Below the pieces are notes generated by a model that saw nothing but the letters and a program-made list of their open reading frames with translations, made no database searches and had not been told where the DNA came from. A stretch of 64,000 bases of DNA from CAVVDY01 sp963815775. GTDB taxonomy: Bacteria > Acidobacteriota > Terriglobia > Terriglobales > Acidobacteriaceae. Below, piece by piece: positions 17,101 to 24,230 of the stretch. The DNA lies in the NCBI GenBank assembly GCA_963815775.1, contig CAWFIB010000006.1, forward strand, positions 1 to 64,000, in the 5' to 3' direction. The translations under genes and the position numbers were made by a program. Every line of letters begins with the position of its first letter. Positions within the stretch are counted from its first letter, which is position 1.

Positions 17101-19272
17101 ACCAAGGGAAGCGACCCGTCTATCTACGGCGACGCTCTGCAGTTCACCGCCACCTTGGATGGCGTCCCAGGTGCCCAGCAGCCTATGGGTAGTGTTGTGT
17201 TTACGGACACCTATATGGGAAAAAAGACGTTCATTTGCACTTCGCCGTTGACCCCGGGTACCAACAAGAGCGTCGCTACGTGTGACAATCCAGGGCAGGT
17301 GGGCGCACTGATGGGCGGCGGCCATAGTATCGTGGCCAGCTACACGGACGACACCAACTACACATCGGCCGACGATTCGGCGCCGCTGTCACATACGGTT
17401 AACGGGACCAAGCCGAAGTTCGAGCCTCTGACTCTTACCAAGGGAAGCGACCCTTCCACCTACGGCGACGCTCTGCAGTTCACCGCCACCCTGGATGGCG
17501 TCCCCGGCCAGCAGCAGCCGATGGGCAATGTGGTCTTCACCGACACCTACAACGGGAACAAGACCACCATCTGCGATGTGCCGCTGACTCCAGATGCCAA
17601 CAACAGCGTTGCTAAGTGTGACAATCCGGGACAGGTGGGCGCACTGATGGGTGGCGACCACAGCATTGTAGCCAACTATAGCGGTAGCGACGATCCGAAT
17701 TACAACAGCGCGGACCCGTCGGCTGCTCTTTCACAGTCCGTAGGCCGCTACACACCGAACTTCACCGATTCCGGCACTATGAATTCCGTGTACGGCCACA
17801 GCATTACCTTGACTGCAACACTCAACGGCCCAGCTAACGTGCCGGGGCCTACTGGAGCTGTCGTCTTTTACGACACCTACACCGACAACTCGAACAATAC
17901 GTCCGGGCCAACACCGCTGTGCAACATGAGCAGTTTGACGCAGGGAACCGGCAGCAGTACAGCAACGTGTACTCCGGTGCCGCCCGCGTTACTGGCCGGT
18001 AAGCACGTTGTATCCGCCACCTACAAGGACGACACCAACTTCGGGAAGGCCGGTCCGTCCACCATCGTGACCCAGTCCGTTGGCCGATTCCAAACTATGG
18101 GATCAGTTAGCAGTTCAAGTTCCCAGAACACATCTCTATTCGGGCAGACGGTAATGTTCACCGCTAAACTAACGGGAGCTGGAGGCGGTTACGCTCCGCC
18201 TACAGGAAGCATAGCCTTCGCCGGTACCGGCATAAGCGGTTGCTCCAGCCAATCAGTGGATATGAACACCGGAACTGCGACGTGCAGCACGAACCCGTCG
18301 CAGCCGGGCTTTATCGATGTTGTGGCTACTTACAGTAGCGACAACAACTACGCTGTAGTTGCCCCTACGGTTAGGCAGACAGTTGAGTACTTCCAACTGT
18401 CGCCTAGCGCCGGGTTCACTACAGTTATCCAGACCTTCGACAACACGAACACTCCCTACACTTCAAAAACGCTGACGATCACCGCCATGCCATCCCCAAC
18501 CCCTGCCTACAACGGCAATCTGACAATGAGCTGCGCCATTGCTCCGATGGTGCCTAACGGACCAACGTGTTCAGTGACAACCACCATGATTCCGGGTGCC
18601 AGCGGTCCGACGAATATGGTGTTCACGACCTCAAGCACAACGCCGATTGGCAACTACGCAGTCACCATCACCGGGCAGGATATAGCAAATGGCGCTACGC
18701 CGAATAAGACCATCATCGCGGTGAACGTGGGCCAGCTAACCGGAAGTCTACTGGTACCTGGAAATACTCAGGTCGCGTTTGTGGGTACTTCTGATATGTC
18801 GGTAAACTTCGCTTGCGCCCAGATCATAGGGCCTAACGGAACAGTGCTGTATGTACCGGGTCAGGCGAACATTTACAACATCACATGTGGCGTGAGTCCG
18901 GGCATGACCACGGTTTCCACTGATCCGAACAACCCGACGGAAGTTACTGTTACGATCAGCTCCTCGTCAGGTCTACGTTCTGAACTTCGGATGCCATCCA
19001 GAATTCTGGGACTTTTCTGCATGGGGATGCCGGCCATAGTGCTGCTCGGCTCGCTGCGGTTTAGAAAACTGTCGCGCACCCGCATACTGCAGATACTTGG
19101 CCTGATGCTAGTGTCCTTCGCCTTGCTCCAAGCCCTTGGGTGTGGCGGCGGATTCACCCCACCTCCGGCTGGCAGCACACCGCCGGGTTCGTACCAGATG
19201 GTGGTTGTGGGAACAACCTCGGCCGGTGTGCAGACTTCGGCTGTCGTTCCGTTCGTCGTTAACGGCAGCTAG
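14200..19272 (+). CDS. Large secreted FG-GAP/VCBS and Ig-like repeat surface protein
   Basis: I start at ATG 14200 (GGAGG upstream, then a signal-like stretch CWVFCAVISLVVCGLSPVVTAQA) although the frame is open further left. A Gln/Ser/Thr-rich stretch follows. About fourteen FG-GAP-like units then carry Ca-binding DxNxDGxxD loops (for example GDLNGDGKLDLIV, ADFNGDGKPDLAV); some are degenerate (GDLVGRKVLDLAV). This number would suit two seven-bladed propellers. Next come several Ig-like domains with the FTATL motif. Two of these (from about 17071) are near-identical tandem copies. The C-terminus has one or two membrane segments, then ALGCGGG and a final strand-rich domain. It is probably displayed on the surface; ligand unknown. 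The outer-membrane gene downstream is 70 bases away. Confidence 0.88.
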   Translation: MARHRHSLTPCWVFCAVISLVVCGLSPVVTAQALSGATPARSQSVATQAPVQSGLASVQSVNVQSATQASSTQAAVQSTSAQSSRSTSTPASVQSGGTSTAASAKAVTPSPATFLVATALSVSGTPAAVATGDLNGDGKLDLIVLNSSTGKLSVMLGKGDGTFAAPVDYAVGTQPTSLLTADFNGDGKLDVAICNQADGTISVLLGNGDGTLQTQAVYAVVPGANYLAAADFNGDGKPDLAVAAAASQTIGILLNSGNGTFAKATPFVTGSSPNALATADFDGDGNQDVASANADGTISLLLGRGDGSFRSLTSVSAGNAPLSSVVSGDFNNDGKTDLAVTQSGTKLVTVLLNNGSGSFAKGATYNVGSNPAQIIVADVSGDSIPDLITANQAANTFSVLIGNGDGTFQSSIDFAVGKSPSALAAGDFDGDGRTDLAVANFADKSVSVPLGNGDGTFKAARVYGAELARKAIAVGDLDGDSKPDLVVTNFCGGDAACAGNGTASVLLATSDGNYKAAGNYPLGVGPVSAALADLKGDKKLDLIAVNKGDKTVTVLLGNGDGTFQSALTYSLQNSPAALAVGDFNGDGKIDLAVAGDCGSTACARPGQLTLMLGAGDGSFVTGASYSVGYGPVSVAAGDINGDGILDLVVANACGVDSSCKAKGTATVLLGDGHGAFQPGTEMSLGMGPSSVALGDLVGRKVLDLAVAYRGDNQVAVLAGKGDGTFNKPVTYAAGTAPSAVVVADFNGDAKADVAVANSKDSTVSVLFGKGNGTLQTAVAYPVGAGPESLAAVQAAQSAPVDLVAANGTSGSTPMGSDVTVLKNLTPADKPDNVLKNLGQINATGSTTTLKLTMGMNPSNYGDPLQFTATVTADGSNGQPTGFVKFVDDANRGNSIPNCDKVPLSGGTNPKLAIAFCTSSVGKQNLLSGGPHQLKAKYFNGNYDNSESMPDLEQDVTRVKPTFEPLMLTKGSDPSIYGDALQFTATLDGVPGAQQPMGSVVFTDTYMGKKTFICTSPLTPGTNKSVATCDNPGQVGALMGGGHSIVASYTDDTNYTSADDSAPLSHTVNGTKPKFEPLTLTKGSDPSTYGDALQFTATLDGVPGQQQPMGNVVFTDTYNGNKTTICDVPLTPDANNSVAKCDNPGQVGALMGGDHSIVANYSGSDDPNYNSADPSAALSQSVGRYTPNFTDSGTMNSVYGHSITLTATLNGPANVPGPTGAVVFYDTYTDNSNNTSGPTPLCNMSSLTQGTGSSTATCTPVPPALLAGKHVVSATYKDDTNFGKAGPSTIVTQSVGRFQTMGSVSSSSSQNTSLFGQTVMFTAKLTGAGGGYAPPTGSIAFAGTGISGCSSQSVDMNTGTATCSTNPSQPGFIDVVATYSSDNNYAVVAPTVRQTVEYFQLSPSAGFTTVIQTFDNTNTPYTSKTLTITAMPSPTPAYNGNLTMSCAIAPMVPNGPTCSVTTTMIPGASGPTNMVFTTSSTTPIGNYAVTITGQDIANGATPNKTIIAVNVGQLTGSLLVPGNTQVAFVGTSDMSVNFACAQIIGPNGTVLYVPGQANIYNITCGVSPGMTTVSTDPNNPTEVTVTISSSSGLRSELRMPSRILGLFCMGMPAIVLLGSLRFRKLSRTRILQILGLMLVSFALLQALGCGGGFTPPPAGSTPPGSYQMVVVGTTSAGVQTSAVVPFVVNGS
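17071..17743 (+). repeat. Tandem duplication of an Ig-like domain inside the surface-protein gene
   Basis: Two units with a period of about 336 bases (112 codons) are highly similar at the DNA level. The block ACCAAGGGAAGCGACCC starts at 17101 and again at 17437, followed in both by the same reading of an FTATLDGVPG domain. Neighbouring Ig-like domains are much more diverged, so this duplication is recent. Confidence 0.8.
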
Positions 19273-19342
19273 ACATGACTGACTGGGTTGATTCACGGCT
19301 CTGTAGCAGCTTTGGGGAATTCGATTCCTACTGAGGAGTGTC

Positions 19343-20659
19343 ATGACGAAACGCACTCTTGTGTTTTTGCTTCTCAATTGCACATGCGGTTTGGCAGCTT
19401 TTGGCCAGGGGCAACCCTTCTGGAACTGTGGCTCAGCTTCTATGGCGAAGCACGCCAACCTTATCTGCCTTTTACCGGTTGCTACGCAAAGCGTTTCCAG
19501 CAATCCCCTGGCGCCGGCCATTAATTCGGCTTTCGCAACGCAGTTGGGCCAGTTGCCCACTCTAAGCTCGGGACCGGCCATCGCGGTCACCTACGATGCA
19601 GTTACCGGTGTCCCGATCGTGTCGAGCAGCCTTGGTCCGGTCCTGACGGACCGGCCCGAGACCATAGGAAGACACAAACTCTTGCTGGCCTTTGGTTACC
19701 AGCGATTTAACTTCAATAGCATTGACGGAACAAATCTGGATTCGCTCCCATTTGTGTTTCACACGGCGTTCGCTCCAAACACTGCGACCCAATACACCGT
19801 TGAGAAGGCAAATATCGGCTTGACGCTCAACCAATACGTCGGAGTCGCCACCTTTGGACTCACGAAAAAGGTTGATATTTCCGTCGTTGTACCGGTAGAG
19901 ACCGTAAAAATCGTCTCGCACGCTTCGAATTTCAATCTGTACACGGTGGGTCCTGACAATACCGCTCAAGGTCAGGCTACTTCGGCTCTTCCCATAGTTC
20001 GGGGTTCAGCCAGCGGCTTTGGCGACGTGATTGTTAATGTAAAAGGGATTATATACTCGGGGGAGAAGGATGCTGTTGCGACCGGAATGCTGGTGCGATT
20101 TCCGACGGGAGATGCCCTCAACTATCTTGGCTCCGGAGCCTACGGTTTCAACCCATATGCCGTATGGTCGCATCGCTTCAGCAAGATATCTCCGCGTGTC
20201 CGTCTTGGTTATCAATTCAACACAGCTACGGTACTGATCCCAAACGCGACGACAGGTCTCGGCAGTTCAAGTCTGCCCGGAGGTCTGCAATACACTGGGG
20301 GAGCAGACTTTATTGTGCTAAGCGGGGAAAGACCGTTAACTTTTGCCGCCGATTTTATCGGGAATTACGTGGTTAATTCTCCGTGGCTGGCTCCGGGCTA
20401 TGCCACTCTAAACGCGCCGTCTTGTTCGGCTTCAGGATGTTCCGCCAATACAACTACCGTTTCTCCATTCCCGTACCCATCATTTGTGCAGACGGTCAAA
20501 TACACCACAAAATCCTACAACTCTGATCAAATCGCGCTAGGACTGAAGTTCAAGCCATGGAAGGACTTGATTCTTGCTGTCAACGTGACATTCCAGGTAA
20601 ATAATGTCGGATTGAAGAGCTCGCCGGTGCCCCTAGTTGGAGTTGCATATACCTTTTAG
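19343..20659 (+). CDS. Putative outer-membrane beta-barrel protein
   Basis: The 438-residue product starts at an ATG after GAGGAGTGTC with a signal peptide (MTKRTLVFLLLNCTCGLAAFGQ). The mature part is rich in alternating strands with aromatic residues (LLLAFGYQRFNFNS, VRLGYQFNTATVL, FAADFIGNYVV) and ends in VPLVGVAYTF, with the terminal Phe typical of barrel proteins. It carries GFGDVIVNVKGIIY and MLVRFPTGDALNYLGSGAYG, blocks resembling the MetA-pathway/phenol-degradation transporter-like barrel family. It probably forms an outer-membrane channel or accessory to the surface protein just upstream. The substrate cannot be read from the sequence. Confidence 0.72.
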   Translation: MTKRTLVFLLLNCTCGLAAFGQGQPFWNCGSASMAKHANLICLLPVATQSVSSNPLAPAINSAFATQLGQLPTLSSGPAIAVTYDAVTGVPIVSSSLGPVLTDRPETIGRHKLLLAFGYQRFNFNSIDGTNLDSLPFVFHTAFAPNTATQYTVEKANIGLTLNQYVGVATFGLTKKVDISVVVPVETVKIVSHASNFNLYTVGPDNTAQGQATSALPIVRGSASGFGDVIVNVKGIIYSGEKDAVATGMLVRFPTGDALNYLGSGAYGFNPYAVWSHRFSKISPRVRLGYQFNTATVLIPNATTGLGSSSLPGGLQYTGGADFIVLSGERPLTFAADFIGNYVVNSPWLAPGYATLNAPSCSASGCSANTTTVSPFPYPSFVQTVKYTTKSYNSDQIALGLKFKPWKDLILAVNVTFQVNNVGLKSSPVPLVGVAYTF

Positions 20660-20691
20660 GCCCTAATGAAATGGTAGTTCCCCCGGCTCTC

Positions 20692-21165
20692 CTAAGGAAC
20701 AACATTGATGGGCACAAGCTGGAATCCGAGTTCTCTGGCTTGGGCGTGAAGTCTTGCTGATTTTTGTTGGCGTCGGCGTCGTTCGTGCTCTTGAAAGATC
20801 GTCGCGTCGTACTCCTGTTGTGTTGTGACCATGTGGTACACGATCCTGGCGAGCTTATGCGCGGTAGCGGTCATGGCCTTGGGGGCTCCCATCCGCGCTT
20901 TCATGCGCCTGAAGTAGTCACCCAGAAATGTGTTGCTTCGATGCAGTCCCTGGGTAGCCATGCGCAGCGCCAGGGCCGCGCGGTTTTTTGTCGGTCGCGT
21001 ACGGGACGATAAGACCTGACCGCCACTGATCTTGGGGTCCGGGCATAATCGTAACTAGGAGCAGAACGCGGCGGCGGTGGGAAAGCGGGATAGATTGGGG
21101 CCGATTTCGGTAAGCAGCATTTGGGCCGTCAACGAGTTGATGTAAAGGGCATCGGTGACTTATAC
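20692..21165 (-). pseudogene. IS110-type transposase remnant (C-terminal, internal stop)
   Basis: On the minus strand the sequence reads LYINSLTAQMLLTEIGP, then RFPTAAAFCS, an in-frame TAG and LRLCPDPKISGGQV. It continues to the MATQGLHRSNTFLGDYFRR segment and ends LGFQLVPINVVP at 20692. The pattern, including GQV/SSRTRPTKN and AHKLARIVYH, matches the C-terminal Transposase_20 part of IS110/IS116/IS902 enzymes. The N-terminal DEDD catalytic domain is missing and a Trp codon (family position FCSW) has become TAG, so this is a dead fragment. It directly abuts a truncated galE tail, marking a rearrangement junction. Confidence 0.75.
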
Positions 21166-21174
21166 CTTTGGCCA

Positions 21175-21450
21175 CTAACTACGGTGTGCAGAGGAAGGGC
21201 CCTGTTCCACCACTTCCGAAGCATAGCCTTCCGGGTTTTTCTGCATCCAGCTCCAGGCGCTGCCGAGGATCGACTCCAGAGAGGCATACTGCGGTGTCCA
21301 CCCCAGCTCGCGGCGGATCTTCTCTGAGCTTGCGACTAGCACTGCGGGGTCTCCCGCTCGCCTCGCCGCCTCGACAACAGGGACGTCGACTCCCGTCACA
21401 CGCCGTGCCGCTTCAATCACCTCACGCACGCTAAAGCCCTTTCCATTCCC
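21175..21450 (-). pseudogene. galE: C-terminal remnant of UDP-glucose 4-epimerase
   Basis: From about 21450 leftwards the minus strand reads GNGKGFSVREVIEAARRV, then AGDPAVLVASSEKIRRELGW and SILGSAWSWMQKNPEGYA. This is the last quarter of GalE-type NAD-dependent sugar epimerases. The Rossmann domain and the YxxxK active site are absent. Homology stops abruptly at about 21450, where the tail of the neighbouring MFS frame begins, so this is a truncated scrap left by recombination. An ATG inside it (21429) could in principle start an 84-residue peptide, but that is unlikely to be functional. Confidence 0.75.
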
Positions 21451-21457
21451 CGGAGGC

Positions 21458-22858
21458 TTACCAACTGCGCTTCGTCATCCGCTCTGTTAGGGGGGGTGAC
21501 GCCTCTTGCGAGTAGCTAAAGTTAACGGTGCTCACCAATATCGCGGCGAGTAGGAGCAAGTGTGTCGTCCTGTTCATATGGGCCACCTTTCTTACTGCTG
21601 TGGCGCCCAGTCGCTTCTGCCAGACCTGCTGCTCTACCGGTCCGACTAAGAAAACCCAGGATGCTGTGCCTGTCAGAGCGACAGCCGTCAGGATCGCGAA
21701 AGCCCAGTAGAAATGCCCGGTCCGGTCCAAGACGAATCCAGTGATTGCGGGGGCTGCGACCCCTGCCAGATTGCCGATGAAATTCTGAAAGCCTGTCCAT
21801 CTCCCTGCGGCTTGCGGGCCGGCAAGCGTCTGTGTGATTGCCCAGATATTAGAACTGCTAACACCGAAAAAAATCACACCCAACACAAGCATTGCTAAGC
21901 AAAGGATTGGCCCGCTGATCGCCGACAGCCCAAGGGAAATCCCGGCGAGTGCTATCCCTGCACCAGTAAATGTCTTGCGTACTTGAGTGGGAGTCCCTCC
22001 GGACATAATCCAGCGGTCGGAAAGCCAACCGGAGAGCATAGAGAAGCCGGCCCCGAGCAGGTAAGCCGTCCCTCCGACCTTCGCCATCGTGTCCATTGAG
22101 AAATGTCGCTCGCGCACCATATAGAAAGGTAGCCAAGTGATCAGGAAATAGCTCACGTAATTGCCGCAGAACAGACCGACGCAGGTTCCCCAAGCCGAAC
22201 GCAGCCGGAGAAACTCCGGAAGGCTCGGGGCGCCCGTGGTGTCCAGATGAATTGGGCTTCGCTCTACCGGCATCCACTTTATCCAAGGGATGAGCCAAAG
22301 CAGGCTGGCCGATCCAAGCACGATGAAGAATGGGCGCCAGCCGAATCTGGCCATCAGCATCCCGCCTATCAACATGCCAAGCCCGGGGCCCAGTACTAGT
22401 CCCGCCGAAACTACTGAATTGGCCAGTCCTCGATGTTCTTCCGGGAAGTGGAGAGCGATGATCTTGGAATAGGAGGGAAAGGCGACCGACTCCCCCATGC
22501 CGAGCACCAGACGCAACCCGAACAGCATCGCGAAGGTGTGTAGGATCCCGGTCGCGGCTGTCGCGGCGGACCAGAGAAAGAATCCTCCCGCAATGACCCA
22601 GTTCACGTTTACGCGATCTACGAGCCATCCGGATACGGGTTGCAGACAGGCATAGGTCCAGAAAAACGCGGAGAGCAGAACTCCCAGCTGCGACGCGGAA
22701 ATGCCGAGCTCCTCCTTCAACATAGGAGCTGCAATTGAGAGGTTGCCGCGATCTACATAGTTTATGAAGACGGAGATTCCGAGCAACGCGATAATCACCG
22801 ACAGCTTGCCCGTGAGTCCCTTGCGCCCCGGGGGCGTGGTGGTTGCCATGAGAGTCAT
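21458..22858 (-). CDS. MFS transporter (anion:cation symporter-like) with an extra signal-peptide-like tail
   Basis: The 466-residue protein has twelve predicted membrane segments and MFS motifs (NYVDRGNLSIAAP near the N-terminus, GWLVDRVN loop 2-3, LGMGESVAFPS). The family resembles the ACS group of sugar-acid/organic-anion symporters. The normal protein should end near WQKRLGATAVRKVAH. The frame instead runs on without a stop into MNRTTHLLLLAAILVSTVNFSYSQ, a typical signal peptide, and then stops at the junction with the galE scrap. The tail is probably the start of a lost downstream secreted-protein gene. Whether that region is translated as a fusion or from its own ATG is uncertain. The start ATG at 22858 or 22849 lacks a strong Shine-Dalgarno. 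Confidence 0.85.
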   Translation of the reverse strand: MTLMATTTPPGRKGLTGKLSVIIALLGISVFINYVDRGNLSIAAPMLKEELGISASQLGVLLSAFFWTYACLQPVSGWLVDRVNVNWVIAGGFFLWSAATAATGILHTFAMLFGLRLVLGMGESVAFPSYSKIIALHFPEEHRGLANSVVSAGLVLGPGLGMLIGGMLMARFGWRPFFIVLGSASLLWLIPWIKWMPVERSPIHLDTTGAPSLPEFLRLRSAWGTCVGLFCGNYVSYFLITWLPFYMVRERHFSMDTMAKVGGTAYLLGAGFSMLSGWLSDRWIMSGGTPTQVRKTFTGAGIALAGISLGLSAISGPILCLAMLVLGVIFFGVSSSNIWAITQTLAGPQAAGRWTGFQNFIGNLAGVAAPAITGFVLDRTGHFYWAFAILTAVALTGTASWVFLVGPVEQQVWQKRLGATAVRKVAHMNRTTHLLLLAAILVSTVNFSYSQEASPPLTERMTKRSW

Positions 22859-23111
22859 GATTCTCTGCTGAAGGCAGGATTTTTACAAGACGCCAGGATG
22901 GAATCTGGCCGGGAGGGGCCCACCACCACCCGCAGGCATGGTGCGCCCTGCTTGCCCCCGAACAAGCGGCCCGTTCCCAACCTCAGCCCAAAATCCAGTT
23001 CCTACCACCAGCAACGTCAAGCAAAGCAGTTATGCCTTTGCTGATTCCAACTCCAGTAGCTGTTCCCGGAGCCTCTCTCACAACCCCCAAGACCATTGAA
23101 TATGCAGAACC

Positions 23112-23212
23112 GCCGCCCCACGGGCGGCTCCCTTCAAACCGCTGTATCGGACGCGCCCCGCCCGACCTCACGGCTCACATGCGCACTCACTGTTGGGCGC
23201 ATCCGATACAGC
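23112..23212. repeat. Compound inverted repeats in a gene-free stretch
   Basis: Within the gene-poor stretch 22859-23245, GCCGCCC (23112-23118) pairs with GGGCGGC (23122-23128). Just after it, an 18-base arm at 23141-23158 (GCTGTATCGGACGCGCCC) pairs with 23195-23212 at 17 of 18 positions. There is no T-run. It may be the end of a small mobile element, an IS terminus or an operator; the neighbourhood is full of IS debris. Nothing else was recognised between 22859 and 23245. Confidence 0.5.
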
Positions 23213-23245
23213 ACTAGGGGTTCGGGCCAACTCCTCACTTGCCGT

Positions 23246-23654
23246 CTAACAAGCCCTCGGAGCGCAGGGCGGTTCCGACTCCAGCTTGTTCTCACTCATT
23301 AGCAGCACGTAGCCCACCAGGGGCGCTATGTCGGTCGCCGTCCGTCGCCTTCCCGGGGTTCGCCTTGCGCTCCCGTCATACTTCTCCGCGATTAGCTTAC
23401 GATGCCATTGCAGCAAGGTCTCGGGTGTCACGATGGTAGCGACCTTCGGCGAGCACACTCCGCCCCAATAGCTTGGCTCTGACTGCAACGGGACGCCGCT
23501 GTTCGTCATCGAACCGCAGTCGCCGCGTACCGATTTGTGTGCGCAGCACCCGATTCTCCTCACGTAAATACTCGATGACTTGCTGTTGTTCGTGACTCAC
23601 CCAGCCGGCAACGGCGATCAGCAACAATCGAAACGGATCTAGAGTCTTTGGCAT
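23246..23654 (-). pseudogene. Frameshifted N-terminal remnant of a DDE integrase/transposase
   Basis: The minus strand starts MPKTLDPFRLLLIAVAGWV, continues with EYLREENRVLRTQIG and RAKLLGRSVLAE, and near 23440 changes frame to VATIVTPETLLQWHRKLIAEKYDG. The family then expects a Gly/Arg-rich linker and the DDE core. Here the linker (RRTPGRRRTATDIAPLV) is present but the core is absent. It is therefore a truncated and frameshifted copy of an IS3-related integrase. The same enzyme family is common as fragments in acidobacterial genomes (general knowledge). Confidence 0.75.
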
Positions 23655-23769
23655 CCGCGCAGCTTAGCATCCTCGTCCGCCGTCTCAACGCAGCTCGCCA
23701 AGGAGCCCTGTATTTTCAAGCAGATCAGGTTTTTGGACACTACGGCGTCGAAGGGACGCCCAAACCTCC

Positions 23770-24153
23770 TTAGCGGATGCCAGTGTCCATGTCCATGTTC
23801 ACTCGGACGGTCTGGTTGGAGACAACCGTGAACGGCTGGGGCTTAGCGCGGACATGCTTGCGCAGACGGTCTTGCACATCGAGAACATACGCGCCCGGCG
23901 GCAGCGCAATACAATATTTTCCCTTCGCATCCGCCGCGAACCGTGCAATTTCTTTCTTCCTGTCCGGAGTCAAGACGACCAGAGGGTATTCGGCGAAAGT
24001 TTCCGCGGTTATTGCCGGCACATCTTCATCCGCGAGTTTCACCGTGCTTGGGGAATAGATATGTAAATGGCCTTCAAGGAAACCTTGGGGCGCACCATTC
24101 TGGGAGGCAGCGCAGGCGGCCGCAAACAAGAAGAAAAGACATCCGACAAGCAA
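23770..24153 (-). CDS. Small secreted protein with carboxypeptidase-regulatory-like fold
   Basis: The 127-residue product begins with a hydrophobic leader (MLVGCLFFLFAAACAAS) and has a cysteine near the expected cleavage point, but the lipobox is imperfect. The mature part (GFLEGHLHIYSP, then GKYCIALPPGAYVLDVQDRLRKHV and PFTVVSNQTVRVNMDMD) resembles a single CarboxypepD_reg or Cna-B-like beta-sandwich, a common add-on of acidobacterial secreted proteins. The start is a TTG, with a weak AGAGGTGA about 20 bases upstream, so the true start is uncertain. It follows the BNR gene on the same strand across a terminator. Function unknown. Confidence 0.6.
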   Translation of the reverse strand: MLVGCLFFLFAAACAASQNGAPQGFLEGHLHIYSPSTVKLADEDVPAITAETFAEYPLVVLTPDRKKEIARFAADAKGKYCIALPPGAYVLDVQDRLRKHVRAKPQPFTVVSNQTVRVNMDMDTGIR

Positions 24154-24187
24154 ATGCTGAAAACGAATAGTTCACCTCTGGAAAGAT

Positions 24188-24218
24188 CTGGCGGGATGGA
24201 TCTTCACCATCCCGCCAG
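24188..24218 (-). terminator. Strong hairpin terminator after the BNR-repeat gene
   Basis: Two perfect 12-base arms (24188-24199 and 24207-24218) flank a 7-base loop, 12 bases after the stop at 24231. On the minus strand the hairpin is followed by ATCTTTCC, a short U-tract. This is a reliable intrinsic terminator, or at least a strong 3' end. Confidence 0.75.
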
Positions 24219-24230
24219 CGAAGCACTAGG

